From: Ctena decussata
Lineage: Eukaryota > Mollusca > Bivalvia > Lucinida > Lucinidae
Assembly: GCA_963989385.1 (NCBI GenBank)
Contig: OZ022500.1
Coordinates: forward strand, 15,824,460-15,888,459
Direction of reading: 5' to 3'
Length of the DNA: 64,000 nt
Shown: in pieces, positions 13,101 to 25,100 of the stretch
Layout of the letters: each line of letters starts with the position of its first letter
Numbering within the stretch: the first letter of the stretch is position 1
Position numbers and translations under genes: made by a program
Notes under the pieces: model-generated
Seen by the model: only the letters and a program-made list of their open reading frames with translations
What the model was told of the DNA's origin: nothing
The model's database searches: none

Positions 13101-16100
13101 GTAAAAATAGACCAGTCCACTATTGGTTGATATGTTCATTTGTATTCATTTGTAGCCAGGCAAACTTTCATTTCATATTATGATATTTATTTCAGTTTCA
13201 TTTCGACATTTAGACCTATTTAAGTAATGCCTCACTTTCTCACAGAAACAACACACTTGGACAAAAAGAGAACTTTACAAACTTTATACCTTGATCTGTA
13301 ACATGTGCTAAATATAAAGATCTAGCTTTTGGAAAATGATGAAAATTTGGCATTATTCAAACAAATATTTATGAAATATGTCAAAAAGTCAATCAGGTCG
13401 CCTACATGTGGGCTGTAGATGTATGCAAAACATAAAGTTCTCCAGATATTTTGTTCACAAGGCCATTCCTATATAAATGACTATAACAAGAAAGAAAGAA
13501 GCATTACTCCTCAATGAGAAGACCAGTGGAGGAAATAAGAATACGGGACTACTTATCTGGAGGAAATAGAAATGCGGGACTACTTATCTTTCAGGTACAT
13601 TTTACATATACACTTTTCAAGGCCTTATCTCAAATCATTCTGGAGTTACACAGCTGCTAGGAAGACAAGCTGATGGACAGACAGACAGGATCAATGCAAT
13701 ATGCTGCCTAAACTTCATAATTGAGCCTCGACTGACAAAACTGGCATGTGTGCCCAGCTAAGATTTAAATCAACCTGGGCAGCCGCCAAGTCTGATCAGA
13801 GTCTTTGCTGTGTGATTAAAGTGCAGCAAAGAACTTAAGCTAGCTCCATGCAGACAGCAAAGACCGAGATCAGTCTGGGCATCTGCCCAGACTGATCTCA
13901 GTCTTTGCTGGGTATACATGCCACTTTGTTGGCTTTGTCGTGTCTCGGCTCATAAATGGTGGAAAAACATACCCATATATCCTAGGACAGGTTTTCCATG
14001 AAAAGGCTCATAGTGTTATCAGTACTTTAAGAGAAGTGGCAGCCAAACTTGGCATTGAGGTACAAATGATCACCATCCTTACCTGGGTCTTTCATATGGC
14101 TGGCAGTACCAGTAGGGGAGAGGGAGCTCACCAAATAATCCTTGTTTAGGATCAAAATTAGGGTCTTCCATTTCTTTCTGAAAACAAAAAGAGCCATCTA
14201 TTTTGGCTGATACCAACACAATTTGGATTCAGGTATGAATATTCACAACTTTTGTTAGTCAAGAATTCATTACGTCTGCTAATACACATAAAATCAAGTG
14301 TGCTAATATGGAGGAGCTTTTGCACTGCAAAAATGGATTTGTTGTATACGTATACATGTAATTTGTTTGAAAATTTAATGTCTCGATTACTAACAACATC
14401 ATAAGTTTTGAACAACTGGGCCCTGAATTGCACAGTTTGCCAGGTGGCTAGCAATGCTTTTACACATCAGTCACAGTGGACTCAAAATATATGGGTGATC
14501 TGGCAGTTTTTCACCCTTTCCAACCACCTTGAATTCAACCTCTGTAAATTGTTTAACATACCATATTGGTGGTAAAAAGCATACAAAATGCTAAAGGAAT
14601 TTCATTTTTACCTTAAAATCATCAGTTAAAAGTTGTTTTATTAAGCTTGGGCACAATACTCTGTGTATACAGGTCAAATACTTGGTGGAAATAAAGCTGA
14701 CTCTGAAACTTAATTAACAGGTCAAATAGGACAACTGGGAGGGACCTCTGTTTGGTTAAACTATATGTATGTAATAAAACAAAAAGAATGCTTCTCAAAA
14801 ACACACTAGGTGTGCACATATAAGAGCATTTGCGCTAATTATTGGGGAATATGGTACTACAAAAGCAGCAAGATGCGACATGACTTACCAGGCATCTCTG
14901 TTTGAGTTGTTCTGTAGCCTTTCTGAGGCAATCAGCTGTTCTCCCTGCTGCCACCAGGTCTCTGATGTCAGGATGAAGGTGTAACCTGATTTTAAAGCAA
15001 ACCTAAGGTAAGGTATTTAGAGTTAGTTTAGTTTATACAAGTACATGAACTCAATGATAATTCTTGAATAAGAATTATTTGAGCTGTAACACAACAAACC
15101 AACAAACTGGCATGTGTGCACAGTGAAGACTCAGATCAGCCAGGTAAACTGCCCAGTCTGATCAGAGTCTTCACTAGCCCTTATAGGGTACCTAAGGGTC
15201 TAAGCTAGCTCCATGAGGACAGCAAAGACTCTGTTCAGACTGGGCAGATCCCCAGGCCGATCTGAGTCTTCGCTGAGTGCACATGCCACTTTGTTGGTTT
15301 TGTCATGTCCCGACTAATTTTAGACATGATTGGAATTGTGCTACAAGGTATTTACAGCAAGTCAAAATGGGAAAGACTCGGATTAGCCTGTGCATTCATG
15401 GAAACTGATCAGAGTCTTTCCTTTTTGCGTACATCATCTGTAAATCCTAGGGAATCTAAATAGTGAAAATCGAAGACTGACATCAGTTTGTGCAATTGGG
15501 CAGGCAGATTTAGTCTTTATGATACATATATGGGTTACGGTCCCTTTTCACATGCCCCCATGTGGGTTGAGGCTCCTTTTCACATCAAATGTATTTGATG
15601 GTTCTCTTCTTTCTCCAAAACCATGTGCTGCAGTCTCTGATCAGAACCACCTACGCTTCAGGGCACCTCATCTGAGGCTTTATGACATATGATCTTTTAT
15701 CAAGATATAACAAAATTACCTCCAAATTATCAAGTAATCTTCTTTATTACATGATCTATAAATAAAGTGCATTTTTCTGGTACACAAACTGACTGCCATT
15801 ATATCATGTTGCATGGCTAGAATCATTTTTCTAGAAAAATAAAATTAAACAATGTGGAAGAGAAGGGCTTGTCATGCAGGAAAGCAGACAGAAAGTAAAA
15901 AAATCCTCCCCCCCCCCTCCCCCTTTGAAAAAATGGCGGAAAAACATGGAGGTATACCAAAACACCAAAAAAAACAAAAGCTGAGGGAGCAGCTGCAGGT
16001 CTGTAAATATTCTTTTACAGTCTTCACCAAAGTTTTATGCCAACAAAAATGGCAAGTATATTTGCATTTGTACATGTCCTTAGGTATAAATTATGAGCTG

Positions 16101-19100
16101 CGACAAGACAAAACCAACAAATTGGCATGTGGGGCCCAGCAAAGGTGCAGATAAGCCTGGGCATCTGCCCAGTCTGATCAGAATCTTCAATGTACACCTA
16201 AAGGGTAACTAAGTGTCTAAGCTACCTCCCTGCCAACAGTGAAGACTCTGATCAGACTGGGTAAATGTACAGGCTAATCTGAGTCTTCATGTGGCACACA
16301 TGCCACTTTGTTGGTTTTGTTGTGTTGCCGATCATATACTTTTTTTATGGCAGGACTCACAATTCTCAAAACTGATCCCACTTACGCATGATGAAGGATC
16401 TTAAACACATGACCCCTAATATATGACATGGGGCAAGGATATTTCTCAACCAGATCTAAATATTCTTCTACCATTTGCCAGATAGGTGGATTGTTGCCAC
16501 TGAAAAGAGCTGGGTTGTGAAGATTTCCCTCTGGAATAGAAAATACATGTGCGCTATCATTACAAATTTATCATTAAGTTATTACAATCGCAACAAGCAT
16601 GAAAAAGGTAAGTTTTATTTCAAACCACATTTTCAACTATCAATATTTTGATAGGTTGCAAATTCAATCAGTCAGGTCCAAAATATTAACCCTTAATGCA
16701 CCAAAAAAACAAAGAAATTCGTGTCTGCAAAATTAAAAACAAGAGGGCCATGGTGGCCCTGAATCGCTCACCTGAGCATTAATCAGTTCACTGGCTCTGG
16801 TGAAGATTTATAAGAGTTTTTACCATACTAACATTTGACCTAGTTTTTGACCCGGCATGACCCAGTTTCAAACTTGGCCTGGATATTGTAAGAATAAACA
16901 TTCTGACACAGTTTCATTGAGATTGGATCAAAACTGTGCCCTCTGGAGGGTATACAAGGTCGTTCTTATATTTGACCTAGTGACCAAGTTTTTGACCCGA
17001 CACGACCCAGTTTCAAACTTTACCTAGATTTCATTAAGATAAACATTCTGACAGAGTTTCATGAAGATTGGATCAAAACTGTGCCCTCTAGGGTGTACAC
17101 AAAGTTTTTCTAAGATTTGACCTTGAGCCGACGTGACTCAGTTTCATAGGGGGCTTAGATATACGGACAGTATAGGTCGTTTGCGAAAAAGTGGAGGGTA
17201 AGAAATCGATACAATTTCTTTAATTCTGTAAAGATTTTCATGAAACTTTGCATACGATAATCTGTTACGTATACGAACTTATGCTAGGAAATGTAGAATT
17301 TTTTGACATTTGAATCAAAAGTTTCCCTATTAATCATTACCATTTTTCTTCTCAGTTTTATGCCATCCTTACACAGGAGGTAACCATAATGGTACAACAG
17401 CCATTGTTGTTCTATAGTTACTATACTAATACTATCATTCATTCACAAATTACCATGTGGTCTGAAATGTGTTCACTCACTACTGGGTAAACAAGAGGCT
17501 TTAAAGATAATGGGCCAATCATTTGAAAAGGATTTTCTTATGTGTTTCTCCTATATTTAAGTAAATCTCCATATAAGGAATATAGTTTGCACAACACTGG
17601 CTGTTCCAAAAACTGCACCAACCAAGCGTAAAACTCCAAAGAGTAGGGACAGATTTTAACATGTAGTTGATCTGACAATATTTTTATTTAACTTTCAAAA
17701 AATCTGAATTTCCTTGCATGAGTTTGTATGGGTAATAGATTAAGGTCTGCAAAGTTTCATGAAAATTTATTCAGTATTAAAGAAATTAAATCGATTTTTT
17801 GCCCTCCACTTTTTCGCAAACGGCCTATAAACATTTTGACATAGTTTCAAGAAGATTGGATCAAAACTATGCCTTCTAGTGCTTACACAAAGTTTTTCTA
17901 AGATTTGACCTAGTGACCTAGTTTTTTTACCCGACATGACCTACTTTCAAACTTGGCCGAGAGTTTATGAAGATAAACATTCTGACAAAGTTTCATAAAG
18001 ATTAGATCAAAACTGTGTCCTCTAGAGCGTACACAAGGTTTTTCTATGATTTGACCTAGTGACCTAGTTTTTGACCCGACATGACCCAGTTTCAAACTTG
18101 TCCTACGTATTATGAGGATAAACATTCTGACAAAGTTTCATGAACTTTGGATCAAAACTGTGCCTTCTAGAGCGCACACAAGGTTTTTCTAAGATTTGAC
18201 CTAGTGACCTAGTTTATAACTCGACATGACCCAGTTTCGAATTTGGCCTAGAGTTTATGGAGATAAACATTCTGACAATGTTTCATAAAGATTGGATCAA
18301 AACTGTGTCCTCTAGAGCGTACACAAGGTTTTTCTATGATTTGACCTAGTGACCTAGTTTTTAACCCGACATGACCCAGTTTCAAACTTATCCTACATAT
18401 TATGAGGATAAACATTCTGACAAAGTTTCATGAACTTTGGATCAAAACTGTGTCCTCTAGAGCGTACACAAGCTTTTTCTATGATTTGACCTAGTGACCT
18501 AGTTTTTAACCCGACATGACCCAGTTTCAAACTTATCCTACATATTATGAGGATAAACATTCTGACAAAGTTTCATGAACTTTGGATCAAAACTGTGTCC
18601 TCTAGAGCGTACACAAGCTTTTTCTATGATTTGACCTAGTGACCTTGTTTTTGACCCGACATGACCTACTTTCAAACATGGCCGAAAGTTTATAGAAGTA
18701 AACATTCTGACAAAGTTTCATAAAGATTAGATCAAAACTGTGTCCTCTAGAGCGTACACAAGGTTTTTCTATGATTTGACCTAGTGACCTAGTTCTTGAC
18801 CCGACATGACCCAGTTTCAAACTTGTCCTACATATTATGAGGATAAACATTCTGACAAAGTTTCATGAACTTTGGATCAAAACTGTGCCCTCTAGAGCGT
18901 ACACAAGGTTTTTCTAAGATTTGACCTAGTGACCTAGTTTTTGACCCGACATGACCCAGTTTCGAACTTGGCCTAGATTTTATGGAGATAAACATTCTGA
19001 CAAAGTTTCATAAAAATTGGATCAAAACTGTGTCCTCTAGAGCGTACACAAGGTTTTTCTATGATTTGACCTAGTGACCTAGTTTTAGACCCGACGTGAC

Positions 19101-22100
19101 CCAGTTTCGAACTTGTCCTAGATACTATGAGGATAAACATTCTGACAAAGTTTCATGAACTTTGGATGAAAACTGTGCCCTCTAGAGCGTACACAAGGTT
19201 TTTCTAAGATTTGACCTAGTGACCTAGTTTTTGACCCGACATGACCCAGTTTCGAACTTGGCCTAGATTTTATAAAGATTAACATTCTGACAAAGTTTCA
19301 TAAAGATTGGATCGAAACTGTGCCCGCTAGAGTGTACACAAGCAAAAGTTGACGGACGTCCGTCCGGACGGACACACGTACGACGGACATCACGGTATCC
19401 TAAAAGCTCACCCTGAGCACTTCGTGCTCAGGCGAGCTAAAAATATATCATCCAAGCTGTATTATACTGAGAACTATGAGACTACAGCACCAACAGTGTA
19501 GATCCAGATTAGGTGGCTCATCATGAGCTTTAAGTGTTAAAAATTACTGTGTTTTCTTGTTTCAGTCGCTTTGCTTTATACACAGTTCCGAGAATAGCTG
19601 CTAAGCTCCGCCTGCTTAGTTACTGTTACTATGTCTCACAAGCTTTACACAAAGATGGCGGAAAAACAAATGACAAATGCAAGTTCTGCTAAATGTTGGC
19701 GATCTATAGCGAAGCATCAGCCTCCTAATGACCTACACATGGCAGTTGGCGCATCATGCATTTCCGATGCGTTCTGTTCTTGCAGAGCAGGGCAAGTTTA
19801 TTAAAAGTGGTGTTAGTTTGTTTTCTTTAAACAGGTATACATCCCTTCGTTAACTGTAAGGTAAATCACAGACTTATGTTGGATATTGGCAACGTGCGAT
19901 TTGTTTGTGAGACTTTGTCACATGCTAAGTTGTCATTGCATTGGCCAGTTATATGCTATCACGTGATTTTGAGTGACAATCTGGGTGTGGCTCGGAACTG
20001 TGTATTAACTCTGGGCCTATAAACTGATTTTATTCCTGTACAAATATTCAATGTTAATATAGTTGAAGAAGTTTGAGAACAATTTTGACTGGTATAACAT
20101 GAAAAGGTATGGCAAGAGTAAGCAAGGAAGATCCAGATCAGCCTGCTGTATCATGCAGTCTCATCAGAGCCTTTCCTTTAGGCCTAAACAATGTATAGAT
20201 TCTGAGGGCATCCATATAGTTAAACTCAAGGCTCTGATCAGTCTAACCAGACATGCATGCTGACTTAAGTAGTTATTGTTCCAACGTATTGTTACACCTC
20301 GATGTTTATCCACCATTTTAAAGATGGAAACAACTTTTGTGATTTCCTGCCCTTTTAAGATGGAGGCTACTCTTAAAGGAAAGAATTTGCTCCCATGGGA
20401 GCAAATTCTTTTCTTTAAGAGTTGACCCGATTGAGCAGGGAAGCAGCAAAAATTAAGGAGCTGCTCTCCCTGAAAGTGTGCCCATTCACCTTAATGTCCC
20501 TTTTCATATGATTTGATGTCCCTCATGTATAAACTCCACTCTGACTTAAAGTACGTATGGTAACACAAACCTGCAGTCATTACTCCATCAACCCCAGTTT
20601 CTTCTAGACATCTCTTCACATCAGACAGGTATTGTATGTTACCATTTGAGAATACTGGTATTTTCACTGCCTTTCTGAAAAGTCGTAAATTCAATAGCTT
20701 ACATCTGGCAAGAAGTAACAATGATAGTATGAGTATGTACTATTATCCCCAACTACTACTATGAATCACTTAATATTTGCAAGTTTTATTTTCCCTAAAC
20801 TCACATATACACTGCCTGGTAAATTCAACAATCTCACCAATATTTGACCCACTGACTGCCAAAGGGAACCTACCCATTAACAACTACTTGGTCATGATTT
20901 TAAGTCCTAGCCCATAATTCCCAAACCAAAAAGTGCTAAATAAGGAAGTGATTTACAGCACCACAACTATGTTAAGCCACAACAATCTTTTGAAGAACTT
21001 TTAACTCTGGTTTTGAATATTATTTTGTTCCGTGATAACATTTCATGAACAGAATAGTAAACAGTGAATCTCCTATTGATTATGAGCTGTCAAATGTTAA
21101 AATGACTGCCAATTTAATGACAGAGTTCTGCTGTACAAAATGAAATGCCGGCAATATTAAATATTTAAATGTTTCTGTTCAATAACCTGTTTGCTAAGTA
21201 ATGCATCAGTGTCTACAGTAGAACTTCACTGGCTCGAACAGGCTTGGGACTATGAAAACTAGTTCCAGCCAAGGGTAGTTCTAGCCATCCAGGGTTAGTT
21301 TCTATTTAAAGTGACCTCGAGAGACCAAGGAAAGAGCTATAGTCAGGCAGGGTTAGTGAGCCATCCGGGTTCGAGCCATTGAAGTTCTGCTGTATATACC
21401 TACACAAGTAACTTACAAGAATAGCTACATATGTACCTTACAAGTATAGCTACACAAGTAACTTACAAGTAAACAGAGCTTATAATTACTTATGACTTTC
21501 ATGAATTTGCATCCACAGAAAATCACATGTATATGCTTAAGTATATGTATTTATCAACATTAGTATTACCCCTTTTACAGATGTCTTAATCTTACTTGAT
21601 GGCCTTGACATATTCCCAGTTAGCCAGCCCAGTCAGTCGACCTTTCTGTTCCCTCAGTCTACCATGAACTGTCAACAGCTGAAAGGAATAAACTATTGTA
21701 AATACTGGGGCAGAAGTTCCAGGGCAAACAGTGGAGATCCAGATCAGGAGAAGTCTCATCAGCTTTTGTTCATTGTGTCTGAAACTCTTAATGCTGACCA
21801 GAAGCGAATGAGTGAACACGACTTAACATTCCACCATATGTATGTCATACAGAGATGAAACCTCTGTTTAAAGTCTCATCCAAACAACAGAGAATTGATG
21901 GACTGAGCCTGCTTGTGAACCACTACATTACCGCCATTCTTGCCAAACAGTAACAAAAATCTAATGAACAGATGCTTGTTACCTCACTGCAGCTGGTGTT
22001 GTGCCGTGAGGTGGCCGTAAAACGTCTCCCCGTACATCATCCATAGTGCAGATTATATTTTATGATAAAGCCCATCAAAAAAGGAATCTACTCTTAAATG

Positions 22101-25100
22101 AAAAAATTTGCTAAGAGCAAATTCTTTCCTTTAGAGTTGATCCCCATTGAGAAGGGAGGCAAAAATGAAAATGGTAGAGTTCCTTCCCTTGAAAGTGTAC
22201 CTGTTCACCTTAAAAATAATTACAGTACCTGACATCCTGCTTTTTCCAGCATCTTGGCATACTGCACTGTTTTATCAAGACTCTCAAAGACTCGGATTTT
22301 ACATGTGATCGGTACTTTCAGATACTCATGACAGGTGCTCACTGAAAAAGAAAATAAGAAAATATTGTTGAAAACATATTTAACTAAAAATCACAGATGC
22401 TATTGCAGTGTTCTCCCCAGAAATTTCAGAAAGCTTGTCGCTTTTTACACAAAAATTTGATTTTGACTTGTTGATCAATTTTTAAAATCCCTAATACAGC
22501 AATGCTTTGTCAAAATTAGCCTAAACTTACGAGTACATTGTAAATAATTTACTGATGATCCTTAATGCATTTAAAATAAATTTACTGGCTGAGAAATGAA
22601 ACTTACGGAATTTTTATGAATTTTCATTGGAAATTAAGGCATGTTGCAAAGGTAGTTTGAAGAGGAAGGCATGTTGCAAGGGACATGCCTTAATGGTCTG
22701 GGGAGAACACTGCTATTGCACATGCCAAATTGTTTTCACAAGTTTTAGGCTTACCGGTGTTTTCACTAACTTTTACCATGGAGTTAAGCAGATGTAGATC
22801 TTTCCCAGTTTCATAGGCTGTTCAAGTCATCATTCTGAACAAGTATCACACTGGCAAACATGGCAGTTCATGATCCTTCACAATCATAACTCTCCCTTGC
22901 TGAACTCCATTTATATAGTATCACCTGGTGGTCTCTCTTAGTCACTAGCCAATTAAGGCCCCAGATTTTGTAAATTTCTTGAAAAACTAGTATGTATAAG
23001 GACTGGCTAATTATCCCTGATGTGGTAATCCATTATCAATCTTTTCATAGCAACACATATGTATTAGTAATCTCTTCCAATCTGGCCAATTTTGAATTTC
23101 TTCTTGGATATGCCTTTTAATCTAAATTTTAAACTTAAAGTTTTTCTTTGCTCATACCACTTCATCAAAAGTATAATCATCTACTAGAAAACTGTACAAG
23201 AATGCAACGACAAAAAGCCAGTCATTTTTAACCCATTTCTTGTAATTCATAGTGTCCCAGAGAAGAGAACTTGGAAAACAGTGAAAGCCCAGATCATATT
23301 ATATCTCAGCCCAGATCATATCATACATCAGAACAAAAAAAATCTACTTAGGCAGACTATAAAATCAACACAGACACCCATTTTAATGAGAATTAAATAA
23401 TTTGAAAATGACATAAGTTTGAGAAAATCACACTTTTCCATTGTATGAATTTAAGGTAGCATCTCAATTATAATTCGAGAGGAGCATGGCATACACTGTA
23501 TGCCATGCTCCTCTCTATTTACACGTGAGATGACGCCATAGATCTGCTACCATGGCAACTATGGAATTACGAACTGTTGTGCTAAGTACCTTGGCAGAAT
23601 GATACCTCAATGACATCACTTTGGCTTTAATATGAACTCTTGATTGCTATGGTAACAGATATATGATGTCATCAGTATCAGAGCATGGCAAACAGTGAAT
23701 GACATGCTCCGCCAATTTTTCAGTGACATTACAAGCTGAAATACTTTCAACAGGACCTTGAGATTTTCTCTAACAAATTATTCTAAGTCATTTAATTCTG
23801 TGTTTTCACTGGACATGGACCTTCCAAAGAGTAACGTAGAAAAGTCCACTTCACCTTAACCCTAAGGAGAAATTACCTCAAAGTACACTATCATGAAATA
23901 CTCTCCTTATTTGCAACCCTGAATATATCAATGGTCTTACCCATTTTCTCCAGTAGTTCCCACTCATCCTGTAAAAAGGCTCCATAATGTCCCCTCTTAG
24001 CTATCATCTGGGGGCAGCCAAGGTTAAGATCAATTGCCTCACAGTGGTCTTCAGCCAACTTTGCAGCTCTCAGTAATACCTCTGGGTCATTAGCACAGAA
24101 CTGAAGCAAATATCATTACAATCATTCTAGGTACATGTTTGATCCAACCTGTATTAAACAAGCACCTAAAGAACATAACCAAATCTGCTTGCTTAAGACA
24201 GGTGCTTGCTTAATACAGGTACATTTTAATGTATTTGTGTAATTGGGAATTGAAAACATGCTTGCATAATACAGGTTGCTTGCTTAATAGAGGTGGCCAC
24301 TAAGGCAGGTATTGATACATCTGAACTAACAGCAGCATGTAAGAATGAAACAATTATTCAGCTATAAAATGGTGTTTTTTCCATCCCTGGAATGACCCAA
24401 AATATCTAAATCAATGAAATTCTGCTTTGAAATAAGATTTTTCCTTTCAAGACAATCCAAAACATCTAGATCTGTCTTGTAAGATGGATCTAGATTTTTG
24501 ATAAGATGGATCTAGATGTTTGGGATTGTGTCTTGAAAGGAAAAAAAGAACATCTTACAATCAAAGAAATATCATATCTCAAAAGTGGTTTTAATACTGT
24601 GTGACAGGTCAGAAGTTGCTAGCGGAATTGCATTACTGCTCCCAAGCTGCAATCGGATATGGGTCAACGTTGTTTACTTAAGCATATGCGTAAAACTTGA
24701 GGGTAAATATAATAACCACCGTAGTTAAATTTCTTAGAATCCTAGATCAATTCTGTTCTGCCTCTATGAAAACATATTGTGCCCCTCAACAGAACCACCA
24801 TTCTGAGATGTCTCAACAGTATCAGCTAAAAAGGGCCATGTTTTATCCTTGAAGGTGGTATAATCGTGGATATAAGAACTAAATCACTTGACAGTCACAT
24901 GTCAAATACTTTCTTGATATTTTCATATGACATAATCAGACCGCAACACCAAGTGACTAACCTGATACAGTTTCGATGCAAGGCAATATCATTTCAAGCT
25001 TAGAGAATTCATCCCCATGTGATTGGGTGATCTATTTATGGCAAATGTCACTGGATTGTAAATTCGTGGATGTGTTCCGCCGCGTGATAAAAAATCGACA

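Larger units (their letters stand above)
16687..19553. mobile_element. MITE family H copy split by a tandem-repeat element
   Basis: Left half (ttaacccttaatgcacc … gcaaaattaaaaa) ends at 16739; right half resumes at about 19442 (atcatccaagctgtatt … ctttaagtgttaa). The break corresponds to the A-run of the intact copy at 2290-2489. Confidence 0.75.

Noticed and set aside
17905..19330. Regular 145-bp repeats as a possible CRISPR-like array
   Set aside because: The repeats are contiguous without unique spacers and belong to a mobile element in an animal intron.
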